A DNA stretch of 64,000 bases from Chloroflexota bacterium (lineage in GTDB: Bacteria; Chloroflexota; Anaerolineae; Anaerolineales; Villigracilaceae): the NCBI GenBank assembly GCA_013112685.1, contig JABFGC010000002.1, positions 2,366,902 to 2,430,901 on the forward strand, in the 5' to 3' direction. The position numbers and the translations under genes were made by a program. The notes beneath the pieces are model-generated. The model made no database searches and had not been told where the DNA came from. It worked only from the letters and a program-made list of their open reading frames with translations. Numbering within the stretch: position 1 is the stretch's first letter; every line of letters begins with the position of its first letter. Positions 1-7,334 of the stretch are shown here, piece after piece.

Positions 1-690
1 GAACGGACATTCGTCGTAAATGTATTCGATTCCCCGCGCGAGGGCGTAAGCGGTCATCTCGCGCTCGTAGAAGCGGCACAATGGCTTGACTTTGCGCGCC
101 AGCCCGTCTGATTCCGGCAGGACGGGTCCCTGGCGAAGCAGGTATTCAGACGACCAGTGCAGGGCGTTGCCAAACAGCACCGCCGCTTCGTCGTCGAGGT
201 TATGCCCTGTGGCGAGCACGTCATATCCGAGGTCCCGCGCGATGCGGTTCATTTCATGGCGCTTCGCCAAACCACACACGGCGCACGGCTTGCCGTATCC
301 GCGATGGCTGATTTCCGCCAACATCGGGATGGAATGACCGTATTCCCTTTCGATATCAACCACGTGGAGTTTGAAGTTGTTCTCCCGCGCGAACTTTTCC
401 GTCAGGCGCTGGGATTCGTGCGAGTATTCGATCCCGCCGTCAATGCCGAGACCGAGATACAACCCGTCCGCCTGGTAGCCCAGCCGCACGAGGATATCCC
501 ACAGCGAGAGCGAATCCTTGCCGCCCGAAACCGCCACGAGGATCTTCTCGCCGCGGGTGAACATGCGGTATTTTTTGATGAACCGCTCGGTCTGTTCGGG
601 AATCCATTCGAGGAAATGGTCCTTGCACAGCGCCAGTTTGTGCTGGCGCATGTGAATCGAGGCTTTTTCGCCGCACTTCCTGCACTTCAT
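1..690 (-). CDS. ttuA: TtuA/NcsA-type tRNA 2-thiolation enzyme (C-terminus beyond window)
   Basis: The reverse frame stays open from ATG at 690 to the window edge (230 residues, C-terminus missing). It has an N-terminal zinc finger (C3, C6, C22, H25), the PP-loop SGGKDS at 55-60 that adenylates the target uridine, a TGHNLDDE motif at 161-168, and Cys136, Cys139 and Cys228. The spacing of these three cysteines matches the Fe-S ligands known in bacterial TtuA. The family makes 2-thiouridine or 2-thioribothymidine in tRNA using sulfur from a small carrier protein. The start lies one base after the stop of the TtuB-like gene, so the two are one operon. The frame was found by translating the sequence directly. 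A CTU1/NcsA relative acting at another tRNA position is the alternative. Confidence 0.85.
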   Translation of the reverse strand, partial: MKCRKCGEKASIHMRQHKLALCKDHFLEWIPEQTERFIKKYRMFTRGEKILVAVSGGKDSLSLWDILVRLGYQADGLYLGLGIDGGIEYSHESQRLTEKFARENNFKLHVVDIEREYGHSIPMLAEISHRGYGKPCAVCGLAKRHEMNRIARDLGYDVLATGHNLDDEAAVLFGNALHWSSEYLLRQGPVLPESDGLARKVKPLCRFYEREMTAYALARGIEYIYDECPF

Positions 691-691
691 C

Positions 692-886
692 TCAACCGCC
701 TGAAATCACTGCAACCAGTTTGATGACATCCCCGTCGTTCAGGATTTCGTCGTCCGTGATCATTTCGCCGTCCCGCACCGCAATCACCGACTCGGGTAGG
801 ATGCTGCATTTCTTCAGCGCATCCAGCAGAGCCATGCCCGCTTTGACTTCATATTCCTTGTCGCGCAGAATTAATTTAACCGTCAT
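692..886 (-). CDS. ttuB: TtuB/MoaD/ThiS-type sulfur carrier protein
   Basis: A 64-residue beta-grasp protein ending in the Gly-Gly tail (VISGG) that is activated to a thiocarboxylate in this family. ATG at 886 is preferred over an upstream in-frame start at 937 because TTAGGAG lies just upstream of it and the protein then has normal family length. An extended -10 (TGG TAGAAT on the minus strand, 907-915) is a plausible promoter. It directly precedes the TtuA-like gene, so its likely job is sulfur delivery for tRNA thiolation; a role in molybdopterin or thiamin synthesis is less likely because no moa or thi genes are nearby. No E1-like activating enzyme is visible in this window. Confidence 0.82.
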   Translation of the reverse strand: MTVKLILRDKEYEVKAGMALLDALKKCSILPESVIAVRDGEMITDDEILNDGDVIKLVAVISGG

Positions 887-965
887 GGAACTCCTAAGGG
901 ATTGCAATTCTACCATGTCAAACCGCCGCCTTGACATTCACCCGCGCATGACGTAGCATAGTTAT

Positions 966-2168
966 ATGCGTATCGGAATGATGGTTGACAGCTATAAACC
1001 GTACATCAGCGGGATCACCAACTACGTCGAGATCAACAAACACCATCTCGAACAGGCGGGTCACGAGGTCTTCGTATTTACCTTCGGCGACCTGGATTAC
1101 GAGGACGATGAAAAGAACATCATCCGCAGTCCAGGCGTTCCGCTGGCAGATACGGGCTTCTATTTATCCATGCGTTATTCGCGCGCGGCAAAAAAATTAC
1201 TGCAAACCATGGATGTCGTCCATGTGCATCACCCCTTCCTGAGCGGGCGGCTTGCCCTGCGCTACTGCCGCCCCGTGCGGATTCCCATCGTGTACACAAA
1301 CCACACCCGCTACGACCTCTACGCGCAGACCTACTTGCCCAGATTGCCGGAGGAAGTCAGCCAGGGTCTTTTGCAATCCTACATGCCTTCGTTTTGCAAG
1401 GCAGTGGATTTGGTCGTCACCCCTTCGGCAGGCATGGAAAAAGTCCTGCGCGAACTCAAAGTGGAGGGACGCATCGAAGTCGTGCCCAACGGCGTGGACT
1501 TGAAAAGCTTCCAATCCGCAACGCCGCTTCCGCGCGGTCAGTTCGGCTACAAAGAGGACGATATTCTGCTCGTGTATTCGGGCAGGATCGCGCTCGAAAA
1601 GAACCTGCCCCTCCTTTTGGAATCTTTCACCGGTGTTTCAAAAGCCGTTTCCAACGCGCACCTCATCCTCATCGGCGGCGGCATTCAGCAATACGAAGAA
1701 GAGATCCGTTCATTGATCGTCAAACTAAACCTCGCCGACCGGGTCCACATGACGGGCAGGATTCCCTACGACCAACTGCCTTCCTACCTCGCCATGTGCG
1801 ACATCTTCACCACCGCTTCCGTGACGGAAGTCCACCCGCTCTCCGTCATCGAGGCGATGGGCGCAGGCTTGCCCGTCATGGGCATGGAATCCGTCGGGGT
1901 CGGAGATACGGTCGAAGACGGGGTGACCGGTTTTCTAGCGACTAACGACCTGCCGACCTTCACCGCCAAACTCACCCGCCTCTGCCTGGACGTGGAGTTG
2001 CGCAAGCAAATGAGCCGCTCTGCCCGTGAAGCGTCCAAAGCGTACGCCATCGAACGCACTACAAGCATCATGCTCAAACATTACGAAGACCTGGTCAACG
2101 AGTCGAGACCCCGCAAGAGCAGTTGGCGCACCCGCCTGCGCAGCCTGGTGGAGCCGTTCATCTCATGA
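966..2168 (+). CDS. GT4-family glycosyltransferase
   Basis: A complete 400-residue GT-B fold glycosyltransferase. The N-terminal half starts with an acceptor-domain strand followed by a SGITNY turn. The C-terminal half carries NGVDL near residue 174 and the nucleotide-sugar-binding E-x7-E motif (E288 to E296, EVHPLSVIE), then a glycine-rich loop. GT4 members with this architecture transfer hexoses to diacylglycerol, phosphatidylinositol or polysaccharide acceptors; the acceptor cannot be read from sequence. There is no signal peptide, so it is cytoplasmic or peripheral at the membrane. Its stop overlaps the start of the next gene by four bases (ATGA), indicating translational coupling. Confidence 0.85.
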   Translation: MRIGMMVDSYKPYISGITNYVEINKHHLEQAGHEVFVFTFGDLDYEDDEKNIIRSPGVPLADTGFYLSMRYSRAAKKLLQTMDVVHVHHPFLSGRLALRYCRPVRIPIVYTNHTRYDLYAQTYLPRLPEEVSQGLLQSYMPSFCKAVDLVVTPSAGMEKVLRELKVEGRIEVVPNGVDLKSFQSATPLPRGQFGYKEDDILLVYSGRIALEKNLPLLLESFTGVSKAVSNAHLILIGGGIQQYEEEIRSLIVKLNLADRVHMTGRIPYDQLPSYLAMCDIFTTASVTEVHPLSVIEAMGAGLPVMGMESVGVGDTVEDGVTGFLATNDLPTFTAKLTRLCLDVELRKQMSRSAREASKAYAIERTTSIMLKHYEDLVNESRPRKSSWRTRLRSLVEPFIS

Positions 2169-2524
2169 GCCAGCACAACCGCAAGGTCGGCGCGTGGGGC
2201 GAGGAGGTCGCCGCAGATTGGCTCGCGGAACGCGGACGCGAGATCGTCGCCCGCAACGTCCGCACGCCGTATGGGGAAATTGACATCGTCGCCCGGCAGG
2301 GTGACGTCACCGTTTTTGTGGAAGTGAAAACCCTCACCGCCAGCAGGGACTTCCTCCCCGAACACCAGATCACCGCGCGCAAACGCGAACACATGCTCAA
2401 CGCCGCCCAGCACTACGCCTCTGAAAACGGGATTGATCATTGGCAGATTGACGTCATCGCCATCGAAGGCAAACAGGGCGGGAAGCCCGTCATCACCCAT
2501 TTTGAAAATGCAATTGGTATATAA
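2165..2524 (+). CDS. YraN/UPF0102 family endonuclease-fold protein
   Basis: A 119-residue protein that starts at ATG 2165, inside the stop of the glycosyltransferase gene; an upstream start at 2123 would overlap that gene heavily and is rejected. The family signature is clear: a G-x-x-G-E-x-x-A segment near the N-terminus, then GEIDIVARQGD and FVEVKT, the Asp and Glu-x-Lys of a restriction-endonuclease-like fold. Length is typical of the family. Its biochemical role is unproven; a function in DNA processing is often assumed. A TATAAT hexamer at 2520-2525 at its 3' end may serve the next gene. Confidence 0.85.
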   Translation: MSQHNRKVGAWGEEVAADWLAERGREIVARNVRTPYGEIDIVARQGDVTVFVEVKTLTASRDFLPEHQITARKREHMLNAAQHYASENGIDHWQIDVIAIEGKQGGKPVITHFENAIGI

Positions 2525-2578
2525 TTTGCTCACAAGCGCAACCATTACCGGCACAAACCGCACAACTCGGAGGCAGAT

Positions 2579-4795
2579 ATGGCAAACGTCATCGGACCCG
2601 ATGTCAGTTTTTACCAGGACGATCCCCAAACCCCGCAAGGGATAGACTTCATCAAGATGCGCTCGAACGCCGGGTACGTCGTCATCCGCGCGGGGCAAAA
2701 CCTGTGGGGCGACCGGGATTTCAAAGTCAACTGGCGCGAATCGAAAGCAGCGGGCCTGCCGCGCGGTTCCTACTGGTTCTACGACAGCCGCATAGACCCG
2801 AAGCGGCAGGCGGAAAAATGGGCTTCCATGTTCGAGGGGGATTTCGGCGAACTTCCGCTTTTCGGCGATTTCGAAGACACCTACAACGGACCCTTCAAAG
2901 GCTGGAGGCATTGGTACACCTTCCTTGAACGCACCAAGGAACTCGCGCCAGGCAAAGAGATCGGCGTTTACACCGGCTATTACTACTGGCGGGAAAACAC
3001 CGAAGCCACCGGCATCCCTGCCGCGTCACTCAACTACTTCAAGCAATATCCGCTGTGGATCGCAAACTACGGCGTCGCCAGCCCCCTCATCCCAAAACCG
3101 TGGACGACCTGGACCTTCTGGCAATTCACCGACAACGGCGACGGAACCCTCTACGGCGTGGAAAGCCTCAACATTGACCTGAACTACTTCAACGGCGACA
3201 TCAATGCGTTCCGCCAGCGCTTCGGGCTGAGCGATACGCCGCTCCCTGAACCGCCCAAACCGACGAAATTTCTCCGGGTCACTGTGCCATCCCTCAAGGT
3301 CCGCGAAGGACCCGGACTTGGCTACACGCAGATTGGCAGTATCCTCCTCAATGAAGTCGTCGAGGAAGTTGATTCCAATCCCGACAAGACATGGCTGAAG
3401 ATTCGCAAAAAGGATGACAGCCTGACCGGATGGAGTTTTGCCGCCTACCTGCAGCGACTTTACGCCTCGCCCGAGCCGACGCCTGAACCTGAACCCGAGC
3501 CTGAGCCAACCCCTGAGCCGGAGCCCGAACCCACGCCCCCACCCGACGACGAAGATGAAAACTGGTATCGCGTCACCGCCTCCTCGCTGAAAGTGCGTGA
3601 AGGACCGGGGCTGGAGTACGACTCGATTGGACTGGTCTATTTTGGCGAAATTGTGGAGCGCATTGACTCGAACACCGACGGCTCGTGGTTCAAGATTCGC
3701 AAACAGGATGGCAGCCTGGTCGGTTGGAGTTTCAGCGAGTATCTCATCAGCGTCCATGCCCCCACGCCGGAGCCGCCGCCAACCACCACGCCCGTGCCTG
3801 AACACAAGGACAAGAATTGGTACCGCGTCAACGCAACTACCTTGAACATTCGTGAAGCGCCCAATCTATCCAGTGCCGTCATTGCGAAGGTGTACAAGAA
3901 CGATACCATTCCCGCCCTGGACGATCAATCGAACCCGGGCTGGATCCAAACTCAAAAACTGGATGGACGGATCGGCTGGTGCTCCAAAGATTATCTCGTC
4001 CAGATCACCACCGCGAGCCGACCTGCGTCCATCACGCAGAACCTGTTCGCGGGCGTCACCTACCTGAGAAAAGACCTGACCGCCCCACGCCAGGTCGTTG
4101 TGCATGTGCTCGCCGTTGACTTGCAGACCCTGAAAATGGAGTTTTTGGTTACGCCCTCGCCCAACAACACGGACATCCTCTGCACCCGCACCACGTCGCA
4201 GTTCTTGGAGGAGTTCAAATTGCACGCCGCCATCAACGGCGGATATTTCAGTTATCTCGATCCCTCCTACGACCCCGCCACGCTTTGTCCGAACGGCGGC
4301 GACCCGGTGCGCATCAGCGACTACGCCGCTTCGCGCGGGAGAATCTACTCGCCCAAGAAGACCATCCAGCCGGTGGTACACATCGCTCAAAAGAATCAAG
4401 TGACTTTCAACAAGGAACCGGGCAGGGTCTTCAATGCCGTCGCCGGAGACCGCATGGTGGTGCAGGACGGCGTCGTGGTGAAGAACCTTGCGGCGCAGGC
4501 GCCCAATCCGCGCACCGCCATCGGGTTGAGCCGCAACGGACGCTGGCTGACCTTAATGGTCGTGGACGGACGCCAGCCTGGCTACAGCGAAGGCGTGACC
4601 TTCCCCGAACTGGCAGAACTGCTCATCTCCTACGGCGTCCACACCGGCGCAAACATGGACGGCGGTGGTTCGTCTGCAATGGTCATTCGCGGCTTCGACG
4701 GCAAGGCGCGCGTTCTCAACTCCCCCGTTGACATGGGCAGGCCCGGCAGGGAACGCCGGGTCGGAAATCATCTCGGTCTGTTCATCAAGCCCTGA
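2579..4795 (+). CDS. GH25 lysozyme-like, triple SH3, phosphodiester glycosidase (NAGPA/DUF2233) protein
   Basis: A 738-residue multidomain protein with SD GGAGG eight bases upstream of ATG. Residues 1-215 form a GH25 muramidase-like barrel with GPDVSFYQ at the N-terminus and the acidic cluster FGDFED. Three bacterial SH3 domains follow (about 228-297, 325-394 and 405-475), each with the LKVREGP or LNIREAP signature, separated by Pro-Glu repeat linkers. Residues 485-738 are a NAGPA/DUF2233 phosphodiester glycosidase domain (INGGYF, NPRTAIG, DGGGSSAM). Such domains cleave peptidoglycan or wall glycans, so an extracellular site is expected, yet the protein begins directly with the GH25 domain and shows no signal peptide. 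The combination is unusual. Confidence 0.85.
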   Translation: MANVIGPDVSFYQDDPQTPQGIDFIKMRSNAGYVVIRAGQNLWGDRDFKVNWRESKAAGLPRGSYWFYDSRIDPKRQAEKWASMFEGDFGELPLFGDFEDTYNGPFKGWRHWYTFLERTKELAPGKEIGVYTGYYYWRENTEATGIPAASLNYFKQYPLWIANYGVASPLIPKPWTTWTFWQFTDNGDGTLYGVESLNIDLNYFNGDINAFRQRFGLSDTPLPEPPKPTKFLRVTVPSLKVREGPGLGYTQIGSILLNEVVEEVDSNPDKTWLKIRKKDDSLTGWSFAAYLQRLYASPEPTPEPEPEPEPTPEPEPEPTPPPDDEDENWYRVTASSLKVREGPGLEYDSIGLVYFGEIVERIDSNTDGSWFKIRKQDGSLVGWSFSEYLISVHAPTPEPPPTTTPVPEHKDKNWYRVNATTLNIREAPNLSSAVIAKVYKNDTIPALDDQSNPGWIQTQKLDGRIGWCSKDYLVQITTASRPASITQNLFAGVTYLRKDLTAPRQVVVHVLAVDLQTLKMEFLVTPSPNNTDILCTRTTSQFLEEFKLHAAINGGYFSYLDPSYDPATLCPNGGDPVRISDYAASRGRIYSPKKTIQPVVHIAQKNQVTFNKEPGRVFNAVAGDRMVVQDGVVVKNLAAQAPNPRTAIGLSRNGRWLTLMVVDGRQPGYSEGVTFPELAELLISYGVHTGANMDGGGSSAMVIRGFDGKARVLNSPVDMGRPGRERRVGNHLGLFIKP

Positions 4796-4810
4796 AACGC
4801 TGAAAAAGAA

Positions 4811-4841
4811 AACGGTCCGGTTTCGAGCCGGACTGTTTTTT
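4811..4841. terminator. Bidirectional rho-independent terminator
   Basis: GTCCGG (4815-4820), a seven-base loop and CCGGAC (4828-4833) form a stem flanked by an A-rich left side and six T on the right. It sits between the convergent GH25 and HAAS-protein genes and can stop transcription from both. Confidence 0.75.
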
Positions 4842-4852
4842 CATCCATCCTT

Positions 4853-5737
4853 TTATTCGCCGACGAGCATCCACTTTGCCATCTTGCCGTGCAGTTGACC
4901 GACTCCCCGGGCGATGTTCATGAAGAGAGTCCACAAGAGGAAGCCCCCAAGCGCCCACAATGGATAGGTCCACGAGGGGAACCAGATGCGGGTATCCCCA
5001 ATGACCATCGCTCCAAGGTTAAGAACCTCTTGAAAAACCGGGATGGCGATGAAGGCGAGCGAGAAACTGAGGACGGTGGTCAGCAGGACAAAATATACTG
5101 TGCCGAGAACGAATTGGATCAGCATGTACAGCAACATGAACCAGGTTTGCTTGTCCACAAGGAGGGCTTTGAGGCGCTCGAACCATTTCATGCCTTGATG
5201 GGAAAACAGCGGGCGGCGCGGCATACGCACCCCTAGCAGGGCTTCGACCAGCCTGCCTTCGAGCAGAGCCAGCCCGCGCACGGAAAGCAGGAATAACAGG
5301 GCAAGCGGAAAGCCAAAGATAAAGACCAGGAAGGAAATCGAAAGCGAAATTCCCGTCACTGCCCAGGTGAAATAGAAAACGCCCGTAATGAATGCGATGA
5401 ACATGTACAGCAATCCGCCCCACGCACGCGGATCAACGTACACCCCAAAGAATCGCCCAAGGAAGGAGCGCGGTTTAACGACCTGCGAAATGGCGGGCGG
5501 CGTGCGCCGCTCCACTTCCCGGTAGGCGGAGGCGGTCTCTTCAGGCGAACCGTATTCTTCGATAATGGCTTGCAACGCGTTTGCGTCGCTTACACCCGGA
5601 TTTTTTTCCCCTGCCGCAGAAAGCGCCAGTGTAAGATGCTCGCGCGCATCCGCAAGTGCATCCTGCACCAACGCAGGGTCCGCATTCTTCATCTCCGTTT
5701 TCAAAGCGTCGAGGTATTCTTCGATTGCGTTAAACAT
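4853..5737 (-). CDS. HAAS-domain membrane sensor protein, partner of PadR regulator
   Basis: A 294-residue membrane protein. Residues 1-75 are a helical HAAS-type signalling domain (MFNAIEEYLDALKTEMKN start, GSPEETASAYRE near the end of the domain). Two similar transmembrane blocks follow (about 90-165 and 190-285), each starting with a W-x3-LYM motif, so the membrane part looks duplicated. It lies four bases downstream of the PadR gene. In this arrangement the HAAS protein is thought to modulate envelope or drug response together with the PadR repressor. Ligand and output are unknown. Confidence 0.75.
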   Translation of the reverse strand: MFNAIEEYLDALKTEMKNADPALVQDALADAREHLTLALSAAGEKNPGVSDANALQAIIEEYGSPEETASAYREVERRTPPAISQVVKPRSFLGRFFGVYVDPRAWGGLLYMFIAFITGVFYFTWAVTGISLSISFLVFIFGFPLALLFLLSVRGLALLEGRLVEALLGVRMPRRPLFSHQGMKWFERLKALLVDKQTWFMLLYMLIQFVLGTVYFVLLTTVLSFSLAFIAIPVFQEVLNLGAMVIGDTRIWFPSWTYPLWALGGFLLWTLFMNIARGVGQLHGKMAKWMLVGE

Positions 5738-5741
5738 TATG

Positions 5742-6098
5742 TCATCCTTTCAAAATGGCGTCTACAAATTTTTTCGTTTGTTTCCAAAGTTCGATCCATT
5801 CCCCCAGGGCGGTGCATCCTTCGCCGGTAATCTTGTAATACCTGCGCGGCGGCCCGGACACCGATGGTTCGACCCTGCTTTCCAGCAAGCCGTTATCTTC
5901 GAGCGAGCGCAGCACGGGATATAGTGTTCCCTGCTTCATCATCGGGATGTCGGGACCGCTCTGCTCGAGCAGTTTCGCGATCTGATACCCGTACATCGGC
6001 TCATCGCTGCGGCTGAGGACGCGCAACAGCACAAGCGAAGACGTCCCGGCATTCAGTTCCTTTTGAAACTTTTTTGTATGTGGACTAAGTTCGGTCAT
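5742..6098 (-). CDS. PadR-family transcriptional regulator
   Basis: A 118-residue winged-helix regulator. The motif MYGYQIAKLL, followed by QGTLYPVLRSLEDNGLL and RRYYKIT, is the standard PadR recognition-helix and wing signature. It is compact, lacking a long C-terminal dimerisation arm (subfamily 2). It is the first gene of the operon with the HAAS membrane protein. The promoter region carries two overlapping inverted repeats (6130-6163) across the -10 element, so negative autoregulation is likely. Confidence 0.88.
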   Translation of the reverse strand: MTELSPHTKKFQKELNAGTSSLVLLRVLSRSDEPMYGYQIAKLLEQSGPDIPMMKQGTLYPVLRSLEDNGLLESRVEPSVSGPPRRYYKITGEGCTALGEWIELWKQTKKFVDAILKG

Positions 6099-6129
6099 CC
6101 CAGTTCCCTTTCAATAATATCAAATTGAC

Positions 6130-6173
6130 ACTACTAACAGATCAATAGTAGTATAAATCTGTTATTATGTCAA
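6130..6173 (-). promoter_or_regulatory. PadR operon promoter with overlapping operator palindromes
   Basis: On the minus strand, TTGACA (6173-6168), a 17-base spacer and TACTAT (6150-6145) form a near-consensus sigma-A promoter. Two inverted repeats overlap it: ACTACTA/TAGTAGT (6130-6136 and 6146-6152) and AACAGAT/ATCTGTT (6136-6142 and 6157-6163). Their position over the -10 and spacer fits a repressor site for the PadR protein encoded downstream. Confidence 0.7.
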
Positions 6174-6196
6174 GGGGTTTAATGGGGCAAACAAAA

Positions 6197-6219
6197 TAGT
6201 CCCGCCGCCCACGGGACTA
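6197..6219 (-). terminator. Terminator downstream of folD
   Basis: TAGTCCCG (6197-6204) pairs with CGGGACTA (6212-6219) around a seven-base loop. Read on the minus strand the stem is followed by the T-rich ATTTTGTTTG, consistent with an intrinsic terminator of folD. Confidence 0.65.
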
Positions 6220-6276
6220 ATTGTTCTCACCATACACAATTTTTCTGCGAATCGAAGCGCGCCCGCCAAAGACAGC

Positions 6277-7188
6277 TTATTTATCCTGAATTTCCGCCGC
6301 GCGGAGCGTGTTCGCCATCAGCATCGCAATCGTCATCGGACCCACGCCGCCGGGGACGGGGGTAATGAAGCCAGCGACCTCTTTCGCTTCCTCGAAATTG
6401 ACATCGCCCACGAGTTTCTGCATCGGTTTGCCGGTCTTCTGGCTGATCATCGGCGTACCGTCGGGGTTCAATTTCGGGATGCCGTTGATTCCCACGTCAA
6501 TGACCGCCGCGCCGGGTTTGATCCAGTCGCCGCGCACCATTTCCGCGCGCCCGATGGCGGCGATGATGATGTCGGCATCGCGCAACACGGCGGGAATGTC
6601 CTTCGTCTTCGAGTGGACTACGGTCACCGTGGCATTCTCCTTGATGAGCAGCAAAGCCGCAGGCATACCGACGATGTTGGAGCGCCCCAGGACCACCGCA
6701 TTCGCGCCCGCAATCTTCACGCCGGCTTCCTTGAGCAGGTAGATGCACCCATACGGCGTGCACGGCACGAAGAGCGGCTCGCGTCCCTTTTGCGCCAAAC
6801 GACCCAGGTTGATCGGCGAGAACCCGTCCACGTCCTTCTCGATGCTGATGAGTTGCAGGACGCGCTCTTCATCCAGATGATCGGGCAGGGGCAGCTGCAC
6901 GAGGATTCCGTTCACCTTCGGGTCGGCGTTCAATTCCTTGATGAGTTTTTCCAGTTCTTCCTGGCTGATGCTTGCCGGGAGGGGATGATGATACGAGGTC
7001 ATTCCCAATTCCGCGCAAGCCTTTTGCTTCATGCTCACGTAGGTCGCCGAGTCGATCCGGTCACCTACCAAAACGGTAGCCAGCCCCGGCTGGGATTTCC
7101 CTTCCGCAAGTCTTTTGGCTACTTTTTCCTTCACTTCATCGCGTACCTTTTGCGCGATGGCGGTTCCGTCAATGATCTGGGCTGTCAT
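6277..7188 (-). CDS. folD: Methylenetetrahydrofolate dehydrogenase / methenyltetrahydrofolate cyclohydrolase
   Basis: A complete 303-residue bifunctional FolD, which interconverts 5,10-methylene-, methenyl- and 10-formyl-tetrahydrofolate in the cytoplasm with NADP. Seen: the substrate-site Tyr50-x3-Lys54, QLPLP, KDVDGF, the Rossmann segment VVLGRSNIVGMP and the C-terminal PGGVGPMT signature. SD AAGGAG precedes the ATG, and a TATAAT (minus strand, 7224-7219) lies about 30 bases upstream next to a small inverted repeat (CTATC/GATAG, 7234-7249). It is followed by its own terminator, so probably monocistronic. Confidence 0.95.
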   Translation of the reverse strand: MTAQIIDGTAIAQKVRDEVKEKVAKRLAEGKSQPGLATVLVGDRIDSATYVSMKQKACAELGMTSYHHPLPASISQEELEKLIKELNADPKVNGILVQLPLPDHLDEERVLQLISIEKDVDGFSPINLGRLAQKGREPLFVPCTPYGCIYLLKEAGVKIAGANAVVLGRSNIVGMPAALLLIKENATVTVVHSKTKDIPAVLRDADIIIAAIGRAEMVRGDWIKPGAAVIDVGINGIPKLNPDGTPMISQKTGKPMQKLVGDVNFEEAKEVAGFITPVPGGVGPMTIAMLMANTLRAAEIQDK

Positions 7189-7334
7189 GGAATTGCTCCT
7201 TTATTGAATTACGGGAAAATTATACAATCTGTTCTATCAACGGCGATAGTGATATTTGTAATGGGTATTGTGAAAATATGTAAACGAGTTTACCGTTTGC
7301 AATCCGCATGGATCATCGCGGCCTGCGGGGGGCG

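Noticed and set aside
7234..7249. CTATC/GATAG inverted repeat upstream of folD as an operator
   Set aside because: Five-base arms are too short to call; noted only in the folD entry.
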